Assembly (NCBI GenBank): GCA_963781265.1
Contig: CAWAFH010000008.1
Coordinates: 62,001-126,000 of the forward strand
Direction: 5' to 3'
Origin: WHSW01 sp963781265
GTDB lineage: Bacteria > Actinomycetota > Thermoleophilia > Solirubrobacterales > 70-9
DNA length: 64,000 nucleotides
In this document: one piece after another, positions 25,833 to 33,995 of the stretch
Position numbering within the stretch: the stretch's first letter is position 1
Layout of the letters: every line of letters starts with the position of its first letter
Notes under the pieces: model-generated
Told to the model about the DNA's origin: nothing
Database searches by the model: none
Seen by the model: the letters and a program-made list of their open reading frames with translations, nothing else
Program-made: the position numbers and the translations under genes

Positions 25833-27271
25833 TGGCCGCTCTCCGTGCTGCTCTTGGACCCGGGCTGGTCGGCGGTCGTCGTCCCCTGATTGCCGGGCGG
25901 GTTGCCGATCACCTGCTGGCCGACCGCGTAGGGCTCGTTGCCGGCCTCGCACTCGAACTTCTGACCCGGCGCCGCCGTGTTCGGGTACGGGTTGTAGTGG
26001 AGGTAGTTGTCGGGGTCGCTGCTGCCCCCGTTCGCGGGCGCGTCGGCGTAGCTGCCCTCGCTGTTCGGGCCCGCGGGCGGCTCGAAGACGGTGATCCGCT
26101 GCCAGCGTCCGCCGTTGCTGCCCTGGGCGAGGGCGCTCTTGAAGTTGCGGAACAGCAACGTCCCGTAGTTGCAGACCGTCTGCGCCGGGGTAACGAAGCG
26201 GACGGTCGGGCCGAGGATGTTGACCGTCTGGTCGAGCCTCGAGATGCCGGAGCGGACGCCGTCATCGTCGTTGAAGCGCTGCAGGGCGAGCGCGGTCGGG
26301 CCGAGCTGGCGGTTGAGCGCCGGCGTGCCGCGCAGCGCCGGGATCCCCGTCTCGATCGCCGAGTCGAGCACCGGAGCCGTCTCGGCGAGCGTCTTGACAC
26401 CCGGCTGGAGCTCGGTGAACAGGGTCGTGCTGTCGGCGAGGAACGGGCGCACCACCGGCAGCGCCTGGGTGGCGGCGTCGAGGGTCGGCGGCGTCTCGGA
26501 GATCGTGTCCTGGATGAAGGGCCGCGCAACCTGCTCGAGCGCGGTGAAGGTGATGTCGAGCGAAACGAACAACTGCGCCTGGGTCTCGGCCACCGGGGCA
26601 ACCTCGCGGGAGGTCGCCGCGAGCGCCTGGACGAACCGGGCGAGGTCGGTGTCGGGGGAGGAGAGGTTCTCCATCACCGGCTGCAGGTTCTCGAGCACGC
26701 TCGGCAGCTTGCCGAGCGCCTCGTTGAGGGCCGGCCCTCGCCCGGCGAGCGCGTTGCCGAACTCGAACAGGTTGCGCTGGATCGCGACCCGGGTCGGAGC
26801 GTCGAAGGTGCTCAGCACCTGGTCGATCTCGACCGGCTCCGGCCGGGCGTGCGAGATCGGGATCGTGGCCCCCTGCGGATAGCCCTCGTCGGAGTCGCCC
26901 TGGACGATCTCGAGGTACTTGAGCCCGAGCGCCGACCGCGCGCGGACCACGAAGGTCGAGTTCTTCGGCAGCGGGTCGACGTCCTGGTCGAGCTTCAGGT
27001 CGAGCCGGGCCTTGACGTTGCCGTCCTCGTCCTGCTGCGGCTCGATCGCCTCGACCACACCGACCCGGACCCCGGCGATGCGGACCTCGTTGCTGGGCAC
27101 GAGCTGGTCGGCATCGGGGACCTCGACCGAGATCCGGTAGGAGGGCACGAACGGGAGGCCGTTGTTGGCGTTGTAGGCGAGGAAGACGGCGAGGATCACG
27201 ACCATCACGGTCAGCGCGCCGACCATCGTCGGGCTCGCGGTGATCCCGGCAATCGCTCCGCGGCGCCTCAT
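25829..27271 (-). CDS. MCE-family protein, third gene of the operon
   Basis: 480 residues: membrane helix (MVGALTVMVVILAVFLAY), MlaD domain (YRISVEVPDADQLVPSNEVR, AGVRVGVVEAIE, SALGLKYLEIVQGD), and a long helical region. A Gly/Ser/Gln-rich tail (residues about 410-480) ends it. Start ATG 27271 overlaps the second gene's stop by 4 bp. Confidence 0.9.
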   Translation of the reverse strand: MRRRGAIAGITASPTMVGALTVMVVILAVFLAYNANNGLPFVPSYRISVEVPDADQLVPSNEVRIAGVRVGVVEAIEPQQDEDGNVKARLDLKLDQDVDPLPKNSTFVVRARSALGLKYLEIVQGDSDEGYPQGATIPISHARPEPVEIDQVLSTFDAPTRVAIQRNLFEFGNALAGRGPALNEALGKLPSVLENLQPVMENLSSPDTDLARFVQALAATSREVAPVAETQAQLFVSLDITFTALEQVARPFIQDTISETPPTLDAATQALPVVRPFLADSTTLFTELQPGVKTLAETAPVLDSAIETGIPALRGTPALNRQLGPTALALQRFNDDDGVRSGISRLDQTVNILGPTVRFVTPAQTVCNYGTLLFRNFKSALAQGSNGGRWQRITVFEPPAGPNSEGSYADAPANGGSSDPDNYLHYNPYPNTAAPGQKFECEAGNEPYAVGQQVIGNPPGNQGTTTADQPGSKSSTESGQ

Positions 27272-28887
27272 CGCTTGCCTCCGCGGTGATGGCGGCGCTC
27301 GCCGATCAGGAAGTCGAGCAGCTGGCGCGCGGCGCCGGCCTCGACCTGCGGCTGGCCGTCGGGCGAGATCGGGGCGTCGGGCGCGGCGTCGGGCTGGTAC
27401 GGCGAGGGATCGGTCTCCGTCGAACCGTCGTCGGGAGTGGTCGTCTGGTCGTCGGGGGTCGTCGTCGCGGGCGGCGCGCTCGGCTGCGGGTCGGTCTGGA
27501 CTGCGCCCTGGTCGGAGCCGCTCTGATCGCCGGCATTGTCCGCGGCGCCCGAGCCGCGCTCGTTGCGGCGCCCGGCCTCGGCGCGGCGCTTGCGCTTCGC
27601 GGCGGCGCTCAGCGTCGCGGCGCCGAACTTGGCGCTGCAGCCGGACTGCGGGATCGAGGTGTAGTCGAAGCAGTTTTGGACCGGGATCAGCGCGCGGAGG
27701 AAGTGGCCGTACTGGTCGAACGAGTTGACGGCGCCGCCAAGCCCGAAGATCGTCTTCATCAGGTACTGGAAGCCGTTGGTCTTGCGCAGGCTGGCGAGCA
27801 GCTTCTTCAGGTTCTTGCTCGCCGGGGCGCCGTCGTTGGCGAGGCTGCGGATCTGGCGGATCACCGGGTCCGAGGCGACGATCGCCGGGCCCGCTTCGTC
27901 GGCGGCCTTGCCGAGCGAGGTGACGGCCGGGATGCCCGCGTTCGCGAACGGGATCACGTCCTGATTGAGGTCGGTCAGCGATGGGGCCGCGGCGCCGAGC
28001 TCGCTGAACACCGGCGTCGCGGCCTCGGAGAACTTGGTCAGCTCGCCCATCGTCGAGCGCAGCTCGCGCAGGAAGCTGGGCAGCTTCGCGAAGCCGGCCT
28101 CGAGGTCGGCCTGGCGCTCGGCGGTCGCCTGCCCGACCGTGGTCGAGGAGTTGATGAAGCCGGCGACGCTCTCGCGCTCGCGGGCCAGGGCGGTGAGCAC
28201 CTGGTCGCCGTCCGTGGCGAGGTCGGCGAGCGCGCGGTTCTGCGAGCGCAGGATCGCGATCACCTTGTTGGTCTCGCGCAGGGCCGGATTCGCGCGCTCG
28301 ATGATCTCGGCGAGCTCGTCGCCGCGGGCCGCGAGCCCGGCGCCGAGGTCGTTGAGGATCAGCCGGAAGCGGTCCGGGTAGGGCTCGCGCATGATGTTGT
28401 TGACCAGGTCGAGGTCGACGGCCTTGCCGTTGCGCTCCAGCGGCAGCAGGTACTGGCCGGCGCCCGGCTGGTCATCGGGGATCTTCTCCAGCTGGGGCGG
28501 CGCCGGGTTGCCGGGCGCGCGCGGCTCGGTCGGTGTGCACTCGACGAACTTCTCGCCGATCAGCGACTGCGGGCGGATCAGGCAGGAGGCGTCGGTGCGG
28601 AAGTCCTGGAACGCCGGGTCCTCGATCCGCATCACGACGATCGCCTTGCCCGGATCCGGCGAGCCGTCCTCGGTCACCGGCTCGTCGGCGGTGGCGATGT
28701 CGACCGCGGTCACCGAGCCGATCTTCGCACCGGCGACGCGCACCTCCTCGCCGGTGACCAGGAAGCTCGCGTTGTCGAACACCGCGCGGACCTCGTAGGT
28801 GCCGTCGTCGCCGCCGGCGCCGGTGCCGAGGACCAGTACCGCGACGGCGACGGCGAGCGCGGCGGCGACTGCGAGCAGGCGTCTCAT
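27268..28887 (-). CDS. MCE-family protein, second gene of the operon
   Basis: 539 residues. It has a short N-terminal hydrophobic segment (LLAVAAALAVAVAVLVLG), then TYEVRAVFDNASFLVTGEEV, AGAKIGSVTAVDI and SLIGEKFVECTPT, the MlaD landmarks. The C-terminal about 110 residues are basic at first (AAKRKRRAEAGRR), then a disordered Pro/Thr/Asp-rich stretch, ending in a basic helix (LLDFLIGERRHHRGGKR). This tail is the longest in the operon. ATG 28887 overlaps the first gene's stop (ATGA). Confidence 0.9.
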   Translation of the reverse strand: MRRLLAVAAALAVAVAVLVLGTGAGGDDGTYEVRAVFDNASFLVTGEEVRVAGAKIGSVTAVDIATADEPVTEDGSPDPGKAIVVMRIEDPAFQDFRTDASCLIRPQSLIGEKFVECTPTEPRAPGNPAPPQLEKIPDDQPGAGQYLLPLERNGKAVDLDLVNNIMREPYPDRFRLILNDLGAGLAARGDELAEIIERANPALRETNKVIAILRSQNRALADLATDGDQVLTALARERESVAGFINSSTTVGQATAERQADLEAGFAKLPSFLRELRSTMGELTKFSEAATPVFSELGAAAPSLTDLNQDVIPFANAGIPAVTSLGKAADEAGPAIVASDPVIRQIRSLANDGAPASKNLKKLLASLRKTNGFQYLMKTIFGLGGAVNSFDQYGHFLRALIPVQNCFDYTSIPQSGCSAKFGAATLSAAAKRKRRAEAGRRNERGSGAADNAGDQSGSDQGAVQTDPQPSAPPATTTPDDQTTTPDDGSTETDPSPYQPDAAPDAPISPDGQPQVEAGAARQLLDFLIGERRHHRGGKR

Positions 28888-30233
28888 GGGCCGGGGGGCA
28901 CGTCGGTCGGGAGACAGAGCCCGTCGAGGCTGCCGTCGTCGAGGAACGGGTGGTCGGTCGGGTTCGGCCAGCCGGCGTTCGGCTGGGTCGACGAGCCCGG
29001 GCAGCGCTGCTGCGGGCCGAAGCCGAGCGAGCTGAAGGCGTCGTACTGGGCGCTGAGCGGAATCGGCTCGAGCGTGTCGGTGGCGGCGTTGTAGGAGAAG
29101 ACGTTGCCGCCGGCGGGCTGGGCACGCACGTAGTGGCCGTTGTAGTCGTAGTAGCCCGACGCCCCGGCCAGCTTGCCGATCACGCCGAGCAGGTCAGGCG
29201 CGTAGGGGCGCGAGAAGTCGATCAGGTGCTGCGAGTCGGCGAGCGCGGCGAGCGTGGGCGCGACCGACTTCTTGGCCTTCTGGGTGACGGCCGGGGCGGT
29301 GCGCAGGGCGTCGGTGAGGTCATTGGTCGAGCCGTTGCGGTGCAGCGCGGTGCTGAGGTCGCGGAACACCGGCACCGAGTCCCTGGCCACCGGGCGCAGC
29401 TGGCGCAGGAACGGGGCCAACAGCGGGACGACTTCCTTCGTGTCGGCGACCAGCGGGTCGAGGTCGTCGAGCGCGGCGCGCAGGTTGACGAACGTCGTGT
29501 TCGCCTGGCGCATCACCGGCGGGAGCAGCTGCAGGTCCTGGCTGAACGCCTCGTTCTCGGCCGCGATCGCGCCGAAGGCCTGGTTCGCGTTCGAGGTCAG
29601 CTCCGAGAGCTGCTGGCGGCGGTCGGCGAGCACCCCGAAGACCTTCGATCCGGTGACCAGGAACTGGCTCAGCGCCGCCTGGTCCTGGGTCAGCTCGGCG
29701 AACAGCCGCTGGCTCTCCTGCAGGCTCGGCGCGAAGTACTTGTACGTGGCCCGCGCCTCCGCGTTGTTGCCGGTGTAGACGGCGGCCTGCCCCTTGATGA
29801 AGTCGCTCAGCCCGTCCCTGGTCTTCTTGTCCAAGGTGTTGAAGAGCTGGTCGAGGTCGACCGGCGAGGTGGTCGAGTCGGACGAGATCGTCGAGCCGTC
29901 GGGGATCTCGGGCGCCGAGTTCGGGCCCGGTGAGATCGAGACGTACCGGTTGGCGACCCCCGAGAGCGAGGTCGCGCGCACGATCGCGGTGGTGCCCTCG
30001 TGCAGGGGCCGATCGACGGTGATGTCGACCTGCGCCTGCGAGTCGTCGGTGAGCGTGAGGTCATCGACGGTGCCGATCGGCTGTCCGCCGACCAGCACCT
30101 CGTTTCCGGGCACGAGCTGGCCGCCGGTTTGGAACAGCAGCTTGTACTTATTGCCCTCGTCCCCGCCGAACAAGACCATCGCAACCAGCACGATGGCGAC
30201 GATCAAGGCTGCGAATCCTGCGATCCGAGCCAC
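28884..30233 (-). CDS. MCE-family protein, first gene of the operon
   Basis: The start is set at GTG 30233 because GGAGGAAAGG lies about 8 nt upstream and the product then begins with a typical short cytoplasmic tip and helix (ARIAGFAALIVAIVLVAMVL). A GTG at 30275 would add 14 polar residues. The MlaD domain shows YKLLFQTGGQLVPGNEVLVG, GQPIGTVDDLTLT and SGVANRYVSISPG. The helical region spans about 140-330 and the C-terminal part has YYDYNGHYVRAQPAGG and a Cys pair. No YrbE permease precedes it, although mycobacterial mce operons begin with two. Confidence 0.88.
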   Translation of the reverse strand: MARIAGFAALIVAIVLVAMVLFGGDEGNKYKLLFQTGGQLVPGNEVLVGGQPIGTVDDLTLTDDSQAQVDITVDRPLHEGTTAIVRATSLSGVANRYVSISPGPNSAPEIPDGSTISSDSTTSPVDLDQLFNTLDKKTRDGLSDFIKGQAAVYTGNNAEARATYKYFAPSLQESQRLFAELTQDQAALSQFLVTGSKVFGVLADRRQQLSELTSNANQAFGAIAAENEAFSQDLQLLPPVMRQANTTFVNLRAALDDLDPLVADTKEVVPLLAPFLRQLRPVARDSVPVFRDLSTALHRNGSTNDLTDALRTAPAVTQKAKKSVAPTLAALADSQHLIDFSRPYAPDLLGVIGKLAGASGYYDYNGHYVRAQPAGGNVFSYNAATDTLEPIPLSAQYDAFSSLGFGPQQRCPGSSTQPNAGWPNPTDHPFLDDGSLDGLCLPTDVPPGP

Positions 30234-30319
30234 GATCCGTCCCTTTCCTCCAGTATCCGGTCGCTCTCCCTGCACTCCGGGACGGCGCGCGCCTACTCCT
30301 CTCTACCCACTCGCTGACA

Positions 30320-30351
30320 AGCGTTTCCGCTGGGAGGCTTCCAATCCTCCC
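30320..30351. other. Two adjacent hairpins ahead of the Mce operon
   Basis: AGCG-tttc-CGCT (30320-30331) is followed by GGGAGG-cttccaat-CCTCCC (30332-30351). They lie in the 209-bp gap between rsmI and the first mce gene, on the same strand as both. They could end the upstream transcript or form a leader structure for the operon. A tRNA was tested and does not fit. Confidence 0.35.
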
Positions 30352-30442
30352 TGCCAGTAGACAACCGGCCGGTTCGTACCCGGGGCCATCCTAATCGCTT
30401 GTGGAGTCGGCGCGAACGCGGCGCGACGGATTAACGCGCTCT

Positions 30443-31267
30443 TCACTCCCGGGGTTCGCGGCCCGTAAGCCCCTTGTAGAGGTCGTTTGCGCGCGTTCCG
30501 GTGAGCGCGGCAACGACGCTGGCGGCGGCGCGCGGGCGCGCGCCGGACTGCACCAGGCGGCGCAGGGCGTCGACGGCGAAGGCGGTGTCGGCGCCCGCGG
30601 CGCGGGCCGACGCCGGCGAGATCACGACGACGATCTCGCCCTTGACCTCGTCGCGAAAGCGGCGCGCGAGCTCGCCGAGCGTGCCGCGGGCGACCTCCTC
30701 GTGGAGCTTGGTGAGCTCGCGGCAGACCGCGGCCTCGCGATCCGGCGCGAGCGCCGCCAAGGCCGAGAGCGAGGCGGGCAGCCGGCGCGGGGACTCGAAC
30801 GCGACCACGGTCTCGGGCGAGGTCAGCACTCGCTCGAGCTCGCCGCCGCGGCGCGGCAGGAAGCCCTCGAAGCGCCAGCGGTCGACCGGCATCCCCGAGG
30901 CGACCAGGGCGGTGGTCACCGCCGATGGCCCGGGCAGCACCTCGACCTCGAGCCCGCGCTCGATGCAGGCGCGGATCAGCCGAAAACCGGGGTCGGAGAT
31001 CGCCGGCGTCCCCGCGTCGGAGATCAACGCGACGCGCGCCCCGCGCTCGATCTGGGCGACCAGCTGGCGGGCGCGCTCGACCTCGTTCTGCTCGTGGTTG
31101 GACACGAGCCGCGGCCGGGTCAGCTCGAGCCGCTCGTACAGGCGCCCGGCGCGCCTCGTGTCCTCGCACGCGACGAGGTCGGCCTCCTCCAACGCCCGCC
31201 GGGCGCGCGGGCTGAGGTCCTCGAGGTTGCCGATCGGGGTCGGGCAGACCGTCAGACGGCCGGCCAT
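30443..31267 (-). CDS. rsmI: 16S rRNA 2'-O-methyltransferase (C1402)
   Basis: RsmI is a SAM-dependent tetrapyrrole-methylase-fold enzyme acting on 16S rRNA. The 274-residue protein begins LTVCPTPIGNLEDLSPRARR, has EADLVACEDTRRAGRL and the typical VALISDAGTPAISDPGFRL, EVLPGPSAVTTALVASGMP, and FEGFLPRR blocks in order. RELTKLHEE and GEIVVVISP follow. ATG 31267 overlaps the ROK kinase stop. Confidence 0.95.
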   Translation of the reverse strand: MAGRLTVCPTPIGNLEDLSPRARRALEEADLVACEDTRRAGRLYERLELTRPRLVSNHEQNEVERARQLVAQIERGARVALISDAGTPAISDPGFRLIRACIERGLEVEVLPGPSAVTTALVASGMPVDRWRFEGFLPRRGGELERVLTSPETVVAFESPRRLPASLSALAALAPDREAAVCRELTKLHEEVARGTLGELARRFRDEVKGEIVVVISPASARAAGADTAFAVDALRRLVQSGARPRAAASVVAALTGTRANDLYKGLTGREPRE

Positions 31268-32214
31268 CAGGCGTTGCCCTCCTCGATCGCCATCGCCGCG
31301 GCGCCGATCATCCCGGCCTCCGGCCCGAGCTCGGCCGGGGCGACCCTGGTCTGGTTCATCGGCGGGAGCGCCCGGGTGCGCAGCTCGCGCCGCGCCGGCT
31401 CCAGCAGCAGGTCGCCGGCGGCCGCCGCGCCGCCGCCGATCACGATCACGTCGGGCTCGAAGATGTTCGCGTAGCTCGCCAGCGCGACACCGAGGTGCCG
31501 GCCGATTCCGGCCACCACCTCGACCGCGATCCCGTCGCCGGCGATCGCCGCGTCGGTCACGTGCTTGCCGGTGATCTCACCGTGCTCGGCGAGATCCGCT
31601 CCGAGGCGCGAGTCGGGATGGGCCTCGGCGGCGATGCGGCCGGCGCGCCCGAGCGCGGTTCCGGAGGCGAGCGCCTCGACGCAGCCGTGGTTGGGGCAGT
31701 GGCCCTGGCAGCGGGGCCCGTTCTCGTCGATGACCATGTGACCGAGCTCGGCGCCGGCGCCGATCGTCCCGCGGTACAGCTCGCCGTTGAGGATCAGCCC
31801 GCCGCCGATCCCGGTCCCGATCGTCAGCAGCACGAGGTTGCGGGCGCCGCGGCCGGCCCCGAAGCGGTGCTCGGCAAGCGTGGCGACGTTGGCGTCGTTG
31901 TCGACGAAGACCGGCAGACCGAGGCGCTCCGCCATCAGGTCGCGGATCGGCACGCCGACGATGGGCAGGTTGACCGAGGCGATCGCGAGCCCCTGCTCGC
32001 GGTCGATCGTGCACGGGACCCCGAGCCCGATCGCGCCGACGTCCGGGCAGGCGTCGAGCGCCTCGCGAAGCTCGCGTTCGAGCGTCTCGAGCAGCTCGTC
32101 GAGCTCGAGCCCGGTGGTCGGTTCCGTGCCGCGATGCAACACCTGGCGGTCCGAATCGACGACCCCGATGGCCATCTTCGTCCCCCCGAGGTCAGCGCCA
32201 ATCGCAGCCCTCAT
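31267..32214 (-). CDS. ROK-family glucokinase-like sugar kinase
   Basis: The 315-residue protein opens with AAIGADLGGTKMAIGVVD (phosphate 1 loop) and has VFVDNDANVATLAEHRFGAG (catalytic Asp in VDNDAN), LLTIGTGIGGGLIL (phosphate 2), and the ROK zinc motif ELGHMVIDENGPRCQGHCPN with GCVEALAS after it. VIVIGGGAA marks the adenosine region. Actinobacterial glucokinases (Glk, ppgK relatives) belong here; glucose is the most likely substrate, but N-acetyl sugars are possible. It is coupled to rsmI downstream. Confidence 0.88.
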   Translation of the reverse strand: MRAAIGADLGGTKMAIGVVDSDRQVLHRGTEPTTGLELDELLETLERELREALDACPDVGAIGLGVPCTIDREQGLAIASVNLPIVGVPIRDLMAERLGLPVFVDNDANVATLAEHRFGAGRGARNLVLLTIGTGIGGGLILNGELYRGTIGAGAELGHMVIDENGPRCQGHCPNHGCVEALASGTALGRAGRIAAEAHPDSRLGADLAEHGEITGKHVTDAAIAGDGIAVEVVAGIGRHLGVALASYANIFEPDVIVIGGGAAAAGDLLLEPARRELRTRALPPMNQTRVAPAELGPEAGMIGAAAMAIEEGNA

Positions 32215-32309
32215 GCAGAAAAGCGCCTCAACGGCGGCGCGGCTCGGCTTCGCTTCGCTCCGCCTCGCAGAGGAAGGATTCTCCGAAGGGCATGCGGTAT
32301 TGATAGCTC

Positions 32310-33537
32310 ATGCCCGATCCCGGGGATCAACCTCCGAAGCCAAAGCGCCAAGAGCCGCCCGACTACACGGTCTACAAGTCGCGCCGCCGGCTCACCGACC
32401 GCATCCGCAAGCCCGACCTCTCCGGGCTCGGATCGAAGCTGGGCCGCGGCGGCGATGACGGCGGCAACGGCGGCTCCAAGCCGCCACGCAAGCTCTCGAT
32501 GCCGGGCGAGCGCCCGCCGTGGCGGCGGGTCGCGAAGTGGTTCGGGATCTTCGTGGTCGGCTGGATCGCGCTCAGCATGCTCGCCTTCGGGATCTCCGCC
32601 CAGATCCAGAAGTCGAAACTCGCCGACGGGGTCGGCAACGTGCTCGACGGCGGCCCGTTCCTGCTGGGCGGCCAGACGATCCTCGTCCTCGGCACCGACG
32701 TGCGCTCGGGCGCCTTCGCCGGCCCCGACGAGTCGGAGACCGAGAACTGCATCGAGGCGGTGACGAGCGGGCGGCCGACCGACAACAACTGCAAGCACGG
32801 CCCCTATCGCTCCGACACGATCATGCTGATCCGGGCGGGTGCCGGCACCTTCCGCAAGCTCTCGATCCCGCGCGACACGCTGGCCGACGTCCCCGGCCAT
32901 GGCCCGCAGAAGATCAACTCCGCCTACGCGACCGGCGGCGCGAAGCTCGAGGTGCGCACCGTCGAGGGCCTGCTCGGGATCGACATCGACCAGGTCGCGA
33001 TCATCGACTTCGACGGCTTTCGCAAGTTCATCGACGCGATCGGCGGGATCACGGTCGACCTGCCGACGCCGGTCTGCTCATCGGTCTCCGGCGGCGCCTT
33101 CAAGCTCGACCTCGAGGAGGGCGAGAACGACCTCGACGGCTTCCAGGCGATCACCCTGGCACGAACCCGCGAGAACACCTGCGGCGTCCGGCGCGTTCGC
33201 GGGCACCGACGTCGAGCGGGCTCAGTTCCAGCAGCTGATCCTCGACGGGATCAAGGGCAAGCTGACCAGCATCACCAGCCTGCCGCTCAACTTCATCAAG
33301 GGCCCGCTGATCGGCTGGAACGCGCCCAAGGCGATGGTCTCGAGCATGGGCATGCTGACGATGCCGCAGCTGGCGATCTCGGCGGCGACCGGCGGGGGCG
33401 GCGGCACCGACGTGCTCAAGCCGTCGGGGACGACGGCGGCCGGCAACCTGGTGATCTCGCCGGAGGAGTGCGAGCGGGCGGCCGAGGCGCTGCTCGGCGG
33501 CAAGCCGCCCCGCAAGCCGAACTGCCCGCAGAGCTGA
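32310..33537 (+). pseudogene. LytR-CpsA-Psr (LCP) protein gene with one frameshift
   Basis: LCP enzymes attach teichoic acids, arabinogalactan or other polymers to peptidoglycan. The protein has a Pro/Arg-rich cytoplasmic start, one helix at about 76-96 (FGIFVVGWIALSMLAFGISA), then TILVLGTDVRSG, YRSDTIMLIRAG, LSIPRDTLADVPGHGPQKIN, and IDFDGFRKFIDAIGGITVDL, all LCP landmarks. The frame is lost at about 33180-33190, after LARTRENTC; the next frame continues with TDVERAQFQQLILDGIKGKL to a TGA at 33537. One extra or two missing bases explain it. Because both halves keep full coding character, this may be an assembly error in an active gene. Confidence 0.82.
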
Positions 33538-33540
33538 GAT

Positions 33541-33602
33541 TCGCCGCTCGCCGCTCGCCGCTCGAGTCGCCGTTCGAGCGGCGAGCGGCGGACGGCGAGC
33601 GC
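33541..33602. terminator. GC-rich hairpin between convergent genes
   Basis: TCGCCGCTCGCCGCTCGCCG continues into a 17-bp perfect arm that pairs with TCGAGCGGCGAGCGGCG across an 8-nt loop; the outer part pairs with gaps. It is the same repeat type as at 4434 and 41641. Its place between the LCP gene and convergent fmdB suggests a bidirectional terminator, without a U-run. Confidence 0.6.
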
Positions 33603-33603
33603 C

Positions 33604-33933
33604 CTAGTCCTTCGACTTCGACTCAGACTTGGAGCTCGACCCCGAGTCCGACTTCGAACCCGAGTCGGACTTCGACCCCGAATCGGAGCCGGAACCCGAG
33701 TCCGAGCTCGACTCGGACTTCGACTCGCCCTCGCTCGAACCGCCCTTGTTCGAGCCCTTCTTCGCGTAGTCGGTCGTATAGAAGCCGGAGCCCTTGAAGT
33801 GGACTGCAATCGGGTGAAAGACGCGCTCGACCGGCTTGCCGCAGACCTCACAGACGGTCACCGGGTCGTCCGACATCGACTGAAAGACCTCGAAGGTGTG
33901 ACCGTCCGGGCATCTGTATTCGTAGATCGGCAT
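33604..33933 (-). CDS. FmdB-type zinc ribbon protein with Ser/Asp/Lys tail
   Basis: From ATG 33933 the first about 60 residues are a canonical FmdB-like zinc ribbon: PIYEYRCPDGHTFEVFQSMS, then VCEVCGKPVERVF, then FKGSGFYTTDY. The single C before CPDGH and the CxxC provide metal ligands. The remaining about 45 residues are a repetitive (S/D/K/G)-rich tail (KSESSSDSGSGSDSGSKSDS type), probably disordered and variable by slippage. Members of the family are thought to be regulators; the role is unproven. It is convergent with the LCP gene. Confidence 0.85.
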   Translation of the reverse strand: MPIYEYRCPDGHTFEVFQSMSDDPVTVCEVCGKPVERVFHPIAVHFKGSGFYTTDYAKKGSNKGGSSEGESKSESSSDSGSGSDSGSKSDSGSKSDSGSSSKSESKSKD

Positions 33934-33995
33934 TCGCGGCAAGTATTCCAAGCGGGCGCCCGGGAGCGGCCGGGGCACCGCTACGGTTGTGCCCG

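Noticed and set aside
27286..29094. A 602-codon plus-strand frame across the mce genes
   Set aside because: Antisense to the second Mce gene, which has clear MlaD motifs; the product is Arg/Gly/Val/Asp-biased with no recognisable domain.
30234..30442. Possible tRNA in the gap before the Mce operon
   Set aside because: Two hairpins are present but acceptor, D and T arms cannot be placed in order with the conserved TTC-A loop.
33177..33192. Programmed frameshifting in the LCP gene
   Set aside because: No slippery heptamer or downstream pseudoknot is visible; an indel is simpler.
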